Origin: Sinorhizobium numidicum
GTDB taxonomy: Bacteria > Pseudomonadota > Alphaproteobacteria > Rhizobiales > Rhizobiaceae
Direction: 5' to 3'
DNA length: 64,000 nucleotides
Assembly: GCF_029892045.1 (NCBI RefSeq)
Contig: NZ_CP120367.1
Coordinates: 558,001-622,000 of the forward strand
The notes under the pieces are model-generated. The model did not search any database, was not told where the DNA came from, and was given only the letters and a program-made list of their open reading frames with translations. A program made the translations under genes and the position numbers. Positions 41,405-50,788 of the stretch are shown in pieces. Each line of letters begins with the position of its first letter. Position 1 is the first letter of the stretch.

Positions 41405-42445
41405 ATGAATGCAGCGCGTGGAATCCGGCGCCGCGATCCCGTAAAAGTCGATCTTGCGCTGCAGGGCGGCGGAGCGCACGGCGCGTTCACCTGGGGCGTG
41501 CTCGACCGCCTGCTGGAGGAGCCGTGGCTGCAGATCGAAGGCATTTCCGGCACGTCGGCAGGCGCGATGAATGCGGCGGTGCTTGCTCATGGCCATGCCC
41601 GCGGGGGCGCCGAAGAAGCGCGCACGGCACTCGAGGCCTTCTGGAAACAAGTGTCGGAAGCGGCCCGCTTCAGCCCGTTCCGTCGTAGTCCGCTCGATGT
41701 TCTGCTCGGTCGCTGGACGCTCGACAATTCGCCATTGTTTGTCGCCATGGACGTGGCGGCCCGACTGTTTTCGCCATATGACCTCAATCCCGGCGGTACC
41801 AATCCGCTTCGTGCGATCCTTGCTGAGACAGTCGACTTTGCCCACTTGGTGGAGAGCCCGATCAGGCTCTTCATCACAGCAACAAATGTGCGTACCGGCC
41901 GCGGCCGCGTCTTTCACAACGGCGAACTGACGCCCGATGCGCTGCTCGCTTCCGCCTGCCTGCCGACGCTGTTCCAAGCGGTTGAAATCGACGGTGAAGC
42001 CTATTGGGATGGGGGTTATGCCGGCAATCCCACCCTGACGCCGCTCATTCGCGATTGCGCGTCCGAAGACACGATCCTCGTCCAGATCAATCCGGTCGAG
42101 CGTCCGGGCACGCCACGCTCGGCGCGCGAGATCCTCAATCGCCTCAACGAGGTTTCCTTCAATGCCGTTCTGTTGAAGGAGCTGCGAATGATGGCGCTAT
42201 TGCGTCGGTTTGCGCAGCCCACCGACGAAGAGGGGGCACGCTGGGCATCGATGCGCATCCATCGTATCGCGAGCGACGTTATGCTGGACTTTGGATACTC
42301 GTCGAAACTGAACGCCGAATGGGCGTTCCTGACCCTGTTGCGCGACGAAGGTCGTAAGGCCGCCGAAACGTTTCTGGCGCAACATGGCGATGACCTTGGC
42401 TATCGTTCCTCGCTTGATCTTGAACTTCTACTGGAGGGGGTTTGA
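41405..42445 (+). CDS. Patatin-like phospholipase
   Basis: 346 residues. The oxyanion hole GGGAHGAFTWGVLD and the nucleophile Ser51 in GTSAGAMNAAVL form the first part. The second catalytic residue is Asp202 in WDGGYAGNPTL. These are the full Ser-Asp dyad of patatin lipid hydrolases of the RssA type. It acts on acyl esters in or at the cytoplasmic face, as no signal peptide is seen. Two bases separate it from a GntP permease gene, so the two are one operon. In several rhizobia a patatin/GntP pair lies near 3-hydroxybutyrate metabolism genes, but no such dehydrogenase is present here. Confidence 0.9.
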   Translation: MNAARGIRRRDPVKVDLALQGGGAHGAFTWGVLDRLLEEPWLQIEGISGTSAGAMNAAVLAHGHARGGAEEARTALEAFWKQVSEAARFSPFRRSPLDVLLGRWTLDNSPLFVAMDVAARLFSPYDLNPGGTNPLRAILAETVDFAHLVESPIRLFITATNVRTGRGRVFHNGELTPDALLASACLPTLFQAVEIDGEAYWDGGYAGNPTLTPLIRDCASEDTILVQINPVERPGTPRSAREILNRLNEVSFNAVLLKELRMMALLRRFAQPTDEEGARWASMRIHRIASDVMLDFGYSSKLNAEWAFLTLLRDEGRKAAETFLAQHGDDLGYRSSLDLELLLEGV

Positions 42446-42447
42446 GC

Positions 42448-43902
42448 ATGGGATTGTTCGGAATCCTGATTGGCCTCGCCATACTCATCGGGCTGGCCTT
42501 TCGGGGTTGGAGCGTCCTGCTTCTTGCACCGGCTGCGGCGCTAGTGGCAGCCCTCTTTGCGGGAGAGCCTGTTCTTGCGCACTGGACGCAGACCTTCATG
42601 GCGGGCGCCGCTCAGTTCCTGGCGCAGTTCTTTCCCCTCTTCTTGCTCGGTGCGCTTTTCGGCAAGCTGATGGAGACGAGTGGTTCGGTGTCGACCATCG
42701 CGAAGTGGATGACCACGCGACTCGGCAAGCGCCGCGCGGTTCTCGCAGTCGTCCTCGCCGGTGCGCTGGTCACCTACGGCGGCGTCAGCCTTTTCGTCGC
42801 TTTCTTCGTGCTAGCGCCAATGGCGCAGGAGCTCTTCCGCTCGGCCGCTATACCGCGCCGCCTGATGCCGGCGGCGATCGTGCTCGGAACATCAACCTTT
42901 ACGATGTCCGCGATGCCGGGAACGCCGTCGATCCAGAATGCCATTCCAATGCCCTTCTTCGGCACGACCCCTTTCGCGGCCCCCGGCCTCGGCATCATCG
43001 CTTCGGCGATCATGCTCGGTTTTGGCCTCTGGTGGCTGGAACGAGAGGCGGGAGCAGCCCGGCGCAACGGTGAACCCTTCGGAGGCGGTGCGACCGCATC
43101 GGCTGATAGCCTTGCCGCGAACGGAGTGTTGCGGGAACGGGCGACGAGCGCGCGCGAATTCGACCCGGCGGAGCTGACGCACGGTGAGCACGCGGCAACC
43201 GCGCCGGGCATATTCGCGGCCGGCCTGCCGCTCGTCGTTGTCGTGCTTGTTAACCTATCGATGTCACTCTTCATTCTACCGCGCCTCGACGTCAGTTTCC
43301 TCAGCGAGCCGCGCTGGGGAGGAACGACACTATCGGCCGTCGGCGGCGTCTGGTCGGTGGCGAGCGCGCTATCGGCGGCGATCATCACCGTTGTCGCCGC
43401 GAACTACAGAAGGCTGCCGAGCCTGCGTGAAACGATGGATGCGGGCGCCAACGCATCGGTGCTGCCAGCCGTCAGCGTCGCAAGTCTGGTCGGCTTCGGT
43501 GCGGTCGTGGCCGCGATGCCCGCCTTCGAGGCAGTGCGCGACTGGGTGCTCGATATTGGCGGCGGGCCGCTGGTCTCGCTTGCGGTCGCGACGAACATTC
43601 TGGCGGCGCTGACCGGCTCCGCCTCAGGTGGCCTTACAATTGCGCTCGACGCGCTCGGCAGCATCTACATGGCCCGTGCGACGGAAATCGGTCTGAACCC
43701 GGATCTGTTGCACCGCGTCGCTGTCATCGGTTCAGGTACCCTCGACAGCCTGCCGCACAATGGAGCCGTGGTGACGCTGCTCGCCGTCTGCGGCGCGACG
43801 CACCGCGAAAGCTATCGCGATATCGTCATGGTGGGAATAGTTGGCGCGATTTTGGCGCTGTTGGCCGTCGTTGCGCTGGGCTCCGTCGCGGGTTCTTTCT
43901 GA
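42448..43902 (+). CDS. GntP-family permease
   Basis: 484 residues from the ATG at 42448, which has GGAGGGGG in the 3' end of the patatin gene as its ribosome site. Roughly twelve membrane spans, e.g. GLFGILIGLAILIGLAFRGW, AVLAVVLAGALVTYGGVSLF, and IVMVGIVGAILALLAVVALG. FTMSAMPGTPSIQNAIPMPF and the C-terminal IGSGTLDSLPHNGAVVTLLA are typical of GntP carriers, which import gluconate or short hydroxy/oxo acids with protons. The pairing with a lipase suggests a hydroxyacid released from polyester or lipid as cargo, e.g. 3-hydroxybutyrate (inference). Confidence 0.88.
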   Translation: MGLFGILIGLAILIGLAFRGWSVLLLAPAAALVAALFAGEPVLAHWTQTFMAGAAQFLAQFFPLFLLGALFGKLMETSGSVSTIAKWMTTRLGKRRAVLAVVLAGALVTYGGVSLFVAFFVLAPMAQELFRSAAIPRRLMPAAIVLGTSTFTMSAMPGTPSIQNAIPMPFFGTTPFAAPGLGIIASAIMLGFGLWWLEREAGAARRNGEPFGGGATASADSLAANGVLRERATSAREFDPAELTHGEHAATAPGIFAAGLPLVVVVLVNLSMSLFILPRLDVSFLSEPRWGGTTLSAVGGVWSVASALSAAIITVVAANYRRLPSLRETMDAGANASVLPAVSVASLVGFGAVVAAMPAFEAVRDWVLDIGGGPLVSLAVATNILAALTGSASGGLTIALDALGSIYMARATEIGLNPDLLHRVAVIGSGTLDSLPHNGAVVTLLAVCGATHRESYRDIVMVGIVGAILALLAVVALGSVAGSF

Positions 43903-43996
43903 CGAAATGGTGCAACAAGCGACGACAGCTATTGAGGCAATGCCGACAGTGCCGAGAAAGAAACAGTGCTGATTGAATAGGAATACGCCACCATCT

Positions 43997-45334
43997 TCAA
44001 CCGCCATACACCCGCTCATCGCGACTGTGGGCGCCTTTTAGGAAATGGACGTATTTATCCGCGGTACCTGTTTCGCGATGTTCTTGCGCCACACCGTTAT
44101 TTAGGGTCAGGGCCGCCACGGCGTTGAGGTCTGTGTGCGGATGCACAAGTTTTATTAGACGAGAGTATCGCTCTAGCCACTCGTTTTTGTGCGTCTTTAC
44201 ATCGAAAAGGAGAGACGGGATGTTGCAGAGAATGCTGAATATAGCCATGTGATAACGGCCCCCAATGTGCAGGCGACATTGTGATATTGTCTCGGCAGCG
44301 CGTTCTATGCTGGCTGTCTCAGCAAATATACCCCCACGGGCAATAATCTCTGCCTCATGGTCATTGAAGCGCTCAACCGCGTGCGTGAGGACGACAGGGC
44401 GAAGATTCAACCTATCGCAGGCACTGAGAGCAGCCTTTAGAATATGGACGTCTTCTTCGGCATTGTTTCTGGCCCCGGTGGTTATCAAGCAACCATCGCG
44501 CTCGGCCACCAGTGCTGGCGATATCCGAAGAAATGCCGCATCCGCCAGAAACTCAATTCCATAATATTCGGCTGAGATCTGGTCGCGGGCTGCGACATGA
44601 CCGAGATCGCGGAAAAGTCTTCTGAGATAAGCTGCTCGTTCGCCGTCATAGATAGGTATAGTTCCGTTCAATACCGCCAACGGTTTGCCTAGTTTCATGG
44701 CGGCAAGGACAGGGGTGAAGAAAGTAGCAAGACCCTCTGCCGTTGTTCTGTGGTCTAACGACCCCTCTGGCTGAAGGATAACAAAATCGGCGGCTCTTAT
44801 CTGCTCGATGGCGTCGTTTCCGTACGCAACGGAGAGTCGGCTCATTACATCGGAGAGTTCGTATCGTTCAAGCGTTAAACTCGTCGGGAATTCTTCTCTA
44901 AAGGCCACGAAGTTAAACCCGAGAGAGGTGATCCCGGCGCCTGGGAATGCATTGAGAATTTGGTTCTTGAGGCCCTGGCTCGTCAACCGGCATCCTATAT
45001 TGACCCTGAAGTCGGTATCGTTGAACAGAGCAATCTTGATCGATGGAGACGCTTCTTGTCGTTTGTAAGAACTTTCGAGCTCATCAACGAAGCTCTCATA
45101 ATGCCGCCAAAAGCCGGATGGGTCGCCTGCAGATATACGATCTCGGCAAAAAGTGCGCGCGTCCGAGAACTTCTTGTCTGCGACGAGAAACCCAGCAGCA
45201 CGCCTCGCTTTGGAAACGTCAGCCTTGCTTCCTTTCACGGCTAGCAACAAATGCTTCGCAGCTTTATCGGGATTTGATTTTCTTAGTTTTTTCGCTAACC
45301 GCCAATGGATCGCCGATCGTATCCCGTCGAACAT
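43997..45334 (-). CDS. Polysaccharide pyruvyl transferase family protein
   Basis: 445 residues. After a helical N-terminus of ~85 residues the pyruvyl-transferase domain starts (IKIALFNDTDFRVNIGCRLT SQ split before SQGLKNQIL). The middle has QPEGSLDHRTTAEGLATFF and LAVLNGTIPIYDGERAAYL, and the hallmark near the end is CRLHIGGRYHMAIFSI. The fold is GT-B-like, and members add pyruvate ketals from phosphoenolpyruvate to surface polysaccharide sugars, or have drifted to related transfers. It opens the surface-polysaccharide region but is read leftward. The ATG at 45334 is supported by the family length. Confidence 0.82.
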   Translation of the reverse strand: MFDGIRSAIHWRLAKKLRKSNPDKAAKHLLLAVKGSKADVSKARRAAGFLVADKKFSDARTFCRDRISAGDPSGFWRHYESFVDELESSYKRQEASPSIKIALFNDTDFRVNIGCRLTSQGLKNQILNAFPGAGITSLGFNFVAFREEFPTSLTLERYELSDVMSRLSVAYGNDAIEQIRAADFVILQPEGSLDHRTTAEGLATFFTPVLAAMKLGKPLAVLNGTIPIYDGERAAYLRRLFRDLGHVAARDQISAEYYGIEFLADAAFLRISPALVAERDGCLITTGARNNAEEDVHILKAALSACDRLNLRPVVLTHAVERFNDHEAEIIARGGIFAETASIERAAETISQCRLHIGGRYHMAIFSILCNIPSLLFDVKTHKNEWLERYSRLIKLVHPHTDLNAVAALTLNNGVAQEHRETGTADKYVHFLKGAHSRDERVYGG

Positions 45335-45484
45335 CTGTTCTTACCTTCTGTGAGACAAGGACGATGGGAGTTGTGCAAAATGCATAGAGCACAACCTGGT
45401 ATCACCAATCTTTTGAAATGCTCTTCTAAAACTCTCCGCTCGCAGGGCGACGCGCTCGGACTCACTGGACAGCCCGGCCGAGGG

Positions 45485-45652
45485 TCAATAGTGGCCATGG
45501 ACGGGATGATACTCGATCAACAGATCAACCATCTCAGCCATATGTTCCTTCAGTTGCTCCAACGTTTTTACATCATCGATCTGCTTACGAATGCGCTGAA
45601 GGTCGTCCATTCGCGTGTGGTCAGAGCGGTATCTTTTGTCAGTAATCTTCAT
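45485..45652 (-). CDS. Small charged helical protein
   Basis: 55 residues, below the usual gene-call limit. It reads MKITDKRYRSDHTRMDDLQR, then IRKQIDDVKTLEQLKEHMAE, and ends LIEYHPVHGHY. The amphipathic charged pattern suggests one long helix or a coiled coil. A GAGGGCTTAGGGT purine-rich stretch precedes the ATG. Codon use is protein-like, with no rare clusters. No family recognised. Confidence 0.4.
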   Translation of the reverse strand: MKITDKRYRSDHTRMDDLQRIRKQIDDVKTLEQLKEHMAEMVDLLIEYHPVHGHY

Positions 45653-46183
45653 ACCCTAAGCCCTCATTGCCTGCTCATTAATAGTTGAAGCCAGGGGCAA
45701 GCTGCAACTCCCAACGATCGGGATTTTTCCTTTGCCAGTAACAAGATGAATCATGGACAGAGCAGCATTTCATGCGGCACTGCGCCGGTGCACGTCCGGC
45801 GGTTTGGCAGGAGCCTCTCTCAGCAGCAGGTGAACGGCGTAGATGGCATCCTCGCTGGCTTCGCGGCACATGGCGACGGCAGCTTGCCTATGCCCTTGCG
45901 ACCGCCTATCGCGAGACCGCGGGACGAACTGAGCCTGGTGCGGAAATAATTCGCCAGGGACGACGCCATGACGCGCAGGATTGTCGCCAAGCGCGAATAC
46001 GGCAAACCGGCCGGGAAACGGGCGGTTCAGTGTGGCCGCAGCGCGACTGCCGGCGGTCTCCTCGTCTTTTTTCTCATGCGGGCGGTGAAGCAGTCTACAT
46101 CATTCCCGCGGCGCAGGAGGAGGCCGGAAGGTTGAGCGCGTCCAACTCAATTCGGCGACGAATAAGGCAATTGGAGAACTCTC

Positions 46184-46667
46184 GCATGAAGCTGATCGCG
46201 CTCGTGACGGTGACGCATGCGCGAGTTGGCGAGGCAGCCTTCGGTATCAGCCCCGGCCAGGCAGAAACCTGGGCAACGCTGCGCACGCTGACTGACGAGC
46301 ACATGGCCGAGCTCGTGGACCGCGCCGAAGCGCTTGTGACAAAGGAAGCGACGGCTGGAGGGCTAGCGGCAACGGTGAGCTACGAGGACGTGTTCCACCA
46401 GTGCAGCAATGCGGACGCTGCAGTCGCCGAATTGCGGCGCGCGCTCAATGAGGAGGGCGTCAGTCATGACTCCGGCCGCGGTGTGCTGCCGATGAAGGCT
46501 TCAGAGGACTTCGGCCTGTTCGGCCGAGTGGCGCCGTCGGCAATGTTTTTCCTGGGCGCTGGTGAGAACCATCCACGCCTGCATAACCCGGATTATGATT
46601 TCCGGACGACCTGATCGCTATCGGCGCGCGGGTCTTCATGCGTACGATTCGTAATCTTCTGGGCTGA
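46184..46667 (+). pseudogene. M20 amidohydrolase (hippurate hydrolase-like), C-terminal remnant
   Basis: The frame gives LIALVTVTHARVGEAAFGIS (dimerisation domain), AETWATLRTLTDEHMAELVD, TVSYEDVFHQCSNADAAV, SHDSGRGVLPMKASEDFGLF and FFLGAGENHPRLHNPDYDF. One T appears lost in the GATTTCCGG at ~46600, which closes the frame at 46612-46614. The other frame then continues DDLIAIGARVFMRTIRNLLG and stops at 46667. The metal-binding N-terminal half is absent. So this is the last ~160 residues of an M20D aminoacylase/amidohydrolase. Confidence 0.8.
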
Positions 46668-47418
46668 TCGCTTGTGTAGAGCGGCTTTCGCATCCAGTCG
46701 CTTCCGATTTCGATCAGGGGACGGCGCTATCTTATATTTCCTGCTCTCAAACTGGTCTCGGCGATCGAGCGGGCACAACGAACGACGTCATAAAATCCGG
46801 CCAGATCAGTCCGGCTTCATCCGGCCGGTCGGGGACATCAGCTCACTATGATCCTTCTCAATAGCGCATGGGCGTTATCCGCGTCGTTGGCGCGAATAGC
46901 TCTCGTCGGTTAGCGCCGTACCGACATTGGCGGCCAGATCGACCGGACAAGGTGCTTGCAGGCGATGCCAGGCAGCGCAGCAGCACTCGGGGAGGCAAGG
47001 GAGCTAGGGACCGCTCAACGGAAAGGCGGTTCATGATGTTGTGGGCTCGAAAGCGCCGGCGGGTTCTCTGACAAAGAGGAATGTCGAAGAGCTGACGAAG
47101 ATCATCCTTGCCGACAGCAATGCGTCCGTCACGAAAGCCGCACGGAATGCCGTTCAGCGATTTGCGGAGGCTTTGGAGCGCATTCTCATGGGGATCGGTT
47201 TCCATCAGGCCGGCGCCCGTGATGTGCTGAAGCACCACCAGAGAAGAAGGAGGGAAAGAAGGAAACACCGAAGACAGCGAAGCCGCGCCAACGAGGGAAG
47301 TGGCGAGAGCCGCGGCAATTAGAGAGGTCGTGACAGCCGCTCAATCGAGCTGAGGGGACGAAGCAAATCGCGGATGAGTTGTCGCGCGGTCACTCGCATC
47401 CGGTATCCAAAGATCTGA
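46668..47418. other. Region without a recognisable gene
   Basis: A GTG-started plus-strand frame at 47041-47322 includes TKRNVEELTKIILADSNASV and KAARNAVQRFAEALERILMG, which looks helical and protein-like, but there is no ribosome site and the end is very Arg-rich. The opposite strand is also open. I cannot support either as a gene. Confidence 0.35.
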
Positions 47419-47607
47419 TCAGGCTAGCCCCGTGCCATCAATCTCAGGCTTAGCCGTTTCCTCCAGACCGCTGTCATTGGGAGCAAGATAACCGTGTCGT
47501 ATCAACCAGTCTCGCACAATGCGGCGAAGCGCCTCCTCCCGGCTAATGGCGTGCTCCGCCATGAACAGCTGGATACCGCGTTCAGCGTCGTCTTCGAGGT
47601 AAGTCAT
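47419..47607 (-). CDS. Small ribbon-helix-helix-like hypothetical protein
   Basis: 62 residues starting MTYLEDDAERGIQLFMAEHA, then ISREEALRRIVRDWLIRHGY. A purine-rich GAGGGCGATCA precedes the ATG. The short strand-helix-helix pattern with SREEALRRIVRDWL resembles CopG/RHH-type regulators or orphan antitoxins, but the family is not certain. No partner gene is adjacent. Confidence 0.55.
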   Translation of the reverse strand: MTYLEDDAERGIQLFMAEHAISREEALRRIVRDWLIRHGYLAPNDSGLEETAKPEIDGTGLA

Positions 47608-47879
47608 TGATCGCCCTCATTTGCCCGCGTCGATGAAACAGAAATTCTCATGACATGGCAAGGCTCCCGAACTTTAGGACGGAAGTCGGCCGCGGCTCCG
47701 AGTTGCTCGTTCTGCGCTGGTTTGGGGCAAAGGCGGCGAGGGGGAGGATTTTGAATATGTTGATCTCCAAATTGCCTCGGTCTGATGCGATCCTGCGTGC
47801 GGCTGGGGCTAGATGCCTTCTTTCACCTCGTGAAAGTCGTGCGGAGGCAGGCGTTGGCCTGTCAAAGGAGGAGATGGCA

Positions 47880-48206
47880 ATGGAAAAGCTTACAAGAGTT
47901 ATCGTTGCGTCACTGCTTGGGCTCACATCCGCGACAGCAATGCCGTTAATCTCGGTAGCCATATTTGGTGATGGCGCGTCTTCAGGCAACGCCTATGCAG
48001 ATAACGGTGTCATCCTTTTACCGGGTGATGACAGCGGCACGTCTGGTTCCGACGGCGGTAACGGCACGTCGGGTCCGGCTGATGGCAGCGGCGGCACGTC
48101 GGGTCCGGCCGATGGCAGCGGCGGCACCTCAGGTCCTGCCGATAGTAACGGCGGCACCTCGGGTCCAGGCGGCGACAACGGCGGGTCGAGCACTGGCGGG
48201 GGCTAA
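47880..48206 (+). CDS. Secreted Gly/Ser repeat protein
   Basis: 108 residues from the ATG at 47880; AAGGAGG eight bases upstream decides it against the ATG six bases earlier. The signal peptide MEKLTRVIVASLLGLTSATA is followed by a short unique part (GVILLPGDD) and a run of 10-residue repeats: GTSGPADGSG twice, then GTSGPADSNG, GTSGPGGDNG, ending GGSSTGGG. The mature protein is probably disordered and exported. A terminator follows at 48259. The design resembles that of the Thr-rich secreted product at 18920. Function unknown. Confidence 0.65.
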   Translation: MEKLTRVIVASLLGLTSATAMPLISVAIFGDGASSGNAYADNGVILLPGDDSGTSGSDGGNGTSGPADGSGGTSGPADGSGGTSGPADSNGGTSGPGGDNGGSSTGGG

Positions 48207-48258
48207 TGACAGCCGTGTGAACGTACGGAATGTGTCAAAGCCGCTGGGCTAGCTGAAG

Positions 48259-48287
48259 AGGTCCTTCTTGTTAGGAGGGCCTTTTTT
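48259..48287 (+). terminator. Rho-independent terminator after the repeat protein
   Basis: Stem AGGTCCT (48259-48265) with AGGGCCT (48276-48282; one G-U pair), a 10-nt loop and a following run of T. It ends the message of the Gly/Ser repeat protein. Confidence 0.65.
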
Positions 48288-48514
48288 CTCCATCTGTTCA
48301 AGCGCTACGGCTTTCCGCTGCGATCGAGCCTGACGCTTCCTCGCCCTTGTGTGCCAGTCGCGCGCTCGGCCGCCCCGTTTGCGCGTTGGTTAAGCGGCAC
48401 AACGTCTAGCGGCGCGTCGGTCGTTTTTCGTCGCTTGGCCCATCCTCTCGCGACTTGGCAAAATGCGACTGGCTCGCTTGAGCTGGCCGATATTGTTGTG
48501 ACGGCATTCCGAGA

Positions 48515-48748
48515 TCACTGCGCGGGGGCGGGCGTCGTCGGCGCAGGTGCAGGCGTTGATGGTGCTGTGTTGGGTGCCGGCTCAGCAGCGGGCGGTGTAG
48601 CCGGCTCCGGCTGAGTGGTTGGGGCAGTTTCCGTGGGTGTCGGTGCCGGCGTGTCAGCAGTTTGTTCCACGCGTCCCGGCATAAAGAACACGACCGCCAC
48701 GATTATGAGAATGACCACGCCAATGCCGATGAGTACGTTTCTGTTCAT
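48515..48748 (-). CDS. Membrane-anchored Pro/Thr/Ala-rich protein
   Basis: 77 residues: a short cytoplasmic start MNRNV, one membrane span LIGIGVVILIIVAVVFFMPG, then a Pro/Thr/Ala tail (TPAPTPTETAPTTQPEPATP, TPAPAPTTPAPAQ) that would lie in the periplasm and be disordered. A very good ribosome site, GGAGGAGGTATTT, precedes the ATG. Short proteins of this layout are widespread in Rhizobiales without a known role. Intact. Confidence 0.75.
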   Translation of the reverse strand: MNRNVLIGIGVVILIIVAVVFFMPGRVEQTADTPAPTPTETAPTTQPEPATPPAAEPAPNTAPSTPAPAPTTPAPAQ

Positions 48749-49032
48749 AAATACCTCCTCCGGGTCCCAATTGCCCCAAAAGGATATTTGGAGCCGACCG
48801 TGCCATTTTCAACCAGCAGATTTCGTGGGGAGACTACTCTGTCGAGTTGCGGACATCACGCGACCCAGCTTCCCTTCGGAGGTTGGGCTGACCGCCGTCA
48901 CGTATTCCTTCAACCTATTGGCTGGCTTCGCGGTCTGGACCACGGCACTTTACGTGAGACGATTAGCGCGTTAGTGCGGTAGGAGGCAATCAACAAGGGA
49001 ACGGGGGAAAAGTCATCGCATCGTTTCGAAAA
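48749..49032. other. Spacer without a recognisable gene
   Basis: Intergenic DNA between two divergently read genes. Both promoters should lie here. No repeat or RNA gene seen. Confidence 0.4.
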
Positions 49033-49608
49033 TTGCGTACTTTTCTAGGCTTGCGGAAGAATAAAAGACCGAAGCCGCTACCCGAGGGCGTGACCGTCGG
49101 GCGCCATACGTACGGATTGAGGTACGACAACTTCCACGGAATGAGCTTCCGTTGTGATGTGCGGATAGGCTCATTCTGCTCCGTAGCGGAGGAAGTGCTC
49201 TTTATGCAAATGGCAGATCACGACCTCGGCCCCGTAGCCTCGTTCCCGATTGGCCGCCGTCTGTTTGATAGCAAAAAGAGTAACGTCACCTCCAAAGGTC
49301 CGATCGTCGTCGGCAATGACGTGTGGATTGGTCGTCGGGCGATGATACTTTCCGGCGTGACCGTTGGCGACGGCGCGATTATTGGCGCATCTGCCGTAGT
49401 CGCCAAAGATGTTCCGCCCTTCGCGGTCGTCGTTGGCAATCCAGGGCGCGTGGTGAAGTTTCGCTTCAGTCCCGAGGACATCGAACTCCTGCTGAAGTTA
49501 GCGTGGTGGGATTGGCCCGATTCGAAGTTGCACGCGCATAAGGAACTACTTATGGGCCCCTCCGACGCTTTCCTTGATTACTTCCGCGGCGGCAGTGGCA
49601 CAGCATAA
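49033..49608 (+). CDS. CatB-type O-acetyltransferase (left-handed beta helix)
   Basis: 191 residues from a TTG at 49033; no ATG fits upstream. The hexapeptide-repeat core runs FRCDVRIGSFCSVAEEVLFM, then GPIVVGNDVWIGRRAMILSG, then VTVGDGAIIGASAVVAKDVP. ADHDLG (after Met-rich FMQM) holds the catalytic His typical of xenobiotic/CatB acetyltransferases, and FAVVVGNPGRVVKFRF is the family end. It transfers acetyl from acetyl-CoA to a sugar hydroxyl. In this polysaccharide region the acceptor is most likely a glycan unit rather than an antibiotic. Confidence 0.85.
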   Translation: MRTFLGLRKNKRPKPLPEGVTVGRHTYGLRYDNFHGMSFRCDVRIGSFCSVAEEVLFMQMADHDLGPVASFPIGRRLFDSKKSNVTSKGPIVVGNDVWIGRRAMILSGVTVGDGAIIGASAVVAKDVPPFAVVVGNPGRVVKFRFSPEDIELLLKLAWWDWPDSKLHAHKELLMGPSDAFLDYFRGGSGTA

Positions 49609-49900
49609 GGCGTCGAGAAATCCAGGTGCGCGGCCAATTGTTGCCTATCATCAAGTTGCCAATTGCGCCTCGGTTGCGGAGAGGCGCTCCTCGTTACGGC
49701 AGGAGGCACGCGTATGCTGTGACGCGCTACCGGATGCGGCACATTGCCGATGCCGCAAGCATTGAATATAGGTCGTGCAAGGCTCGCACATATGGACTTG
49801 TTGTGGCTTCCGCACCAGCGGCCTGCTGATGTTGGGGTGAAGCCACGCGAGAAAAACTGCTGTCCGCGGGCATGCATAGATAACCAGGAATACGAGAAAC
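49609..49900. other. Spacer without a recognisable gene
   Basis: Frames on both strands are open but overlap one another and look random. It should include the promoter of the 49901 gene. Confidence 0.35.
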
Positions 49901-50746
49901 ATGACCTCGAATGTATTGGCGGCAAGCGGCGGTGTTAAGCAAGTGATCTGTATAAACTGGGGCACGAAGTACGGTGCGCCGTTTATCAACAGACTTTACG
50001 CGATGGTCGCTCGCAACATCACACCGCCGTTCACGTTTACATGTTTCACCGATAACCGAAATGGTCTCAACCCTGAGATACTTTGCGAGGATTTGCCGCC
50101 GCTCGACATCGTGAATATGCCAACCAACACCAGAGGGATTTGGCCCAAGGCACGTCTTTGGGGCTCAGAACTCGGCACCCTGAAGGGTCCAGTGCTGTTT
50201 CTCGACCTGGATCTGGTGATCGTGTCATCTCTAGACGACTTCTTCGAGATCGGTGACGCCGATGACGTGGTGATGACGAGAAACCAAACGACACCACTGG
50301 AACGGCTTGGGCAAACGTCGCTTTTTCGTTTTCCGGTCGGCAAGCTCGTTCCCCTGCAGGAGCAGTTTCGATCCGATCCCCAGAGTGTGGCTGACAAATA
50401 CCGTTACGAGCAGCGTTTCGTGAGCCGCAACGCACCTGGTGGGGTAACGTTTTTTCCGCGCCGATGGGTGCTGCACTTTCGACAGGATTGCCGTTGGCCG
50501 TTTCCGCTGAATTACTGCTTTGCTCCGCGGCTACCGCACGATGCTCGCGTCGTTATTTTCCCGCGAGGCCTGCTGCCACAGCACGCAATTGAAGGGCGAT
50601 ACGGAACAAAAGCTCCTCCAAAAACGCCACTCAAGCATATTCTGGGGGTCTTTGATGCCGACCGCCGGCGAAAAAAAGGGCCGTTTCGCTATCTCCGGCA
50701 CTACATTCGCCCGACGCGCTGGGTAGCAGAACACTGGCGCGAGTAG
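49901..50746 (+). CDS. Putative glycosyltransferase with DxD motif
   Basis: 281 residues. VKQVICINWGTKYGAPFINR, FTFTCFTDNRNGLNPEIL and WPKARLWGSELGTLKGPVLF lead to the LFLDLDLVIVSS segment with the DxD metal/sugar-nucleotide site, followed by DDVVMTRNQT. This layout resembles GT8/GT-A enzymes, and similar proteins occur in rhizobial and Rhodobacter polysaccharide loci. The C-terminus is basic (DADRRRKKGPFRYLRHYIRP) and may touch the membrane. Donor and acceptor are unknown. The start has a weak ribosome site, so a later start cannot be excluded. Confidence 0.7.
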   Translation: MTSNVLAASGGVKQVICINWGTKYGAPFINRLYAMVARNITPPFTFTCFTDNRNGLNPEILCEDLPPLDIVNMPTNTRGIWPKARLWGSELGTLKGPVLFLDLDLVIVSSLDDFFEIGDADDVVMTRNQTTPLERLGQTSLFRFPVGKLVPLQEQFRSDPQSVADKYRYEQRFVSRNAPGGVTFFPRRWVLHFRQDCRWPFPLNYCFAPRLPHDARVVIFPRGLLPQHAIEGRYGTKAPPKTPLKHILGVFDADRRRKKGPFRYLRHYIRPTRWVAEHWRE

Positions 50747-50788
50747 CCGCCTAACGACAAGCATCAAGTCGAGACGAGGCAACCGAGG

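Noticed and set aside
47041..47322. GTG-started 93-codon frame
   Set aside because: The middle looks helical, but there is no ribosome site, the end is a run of Arg and Gln, and the opposite strand is equally open.
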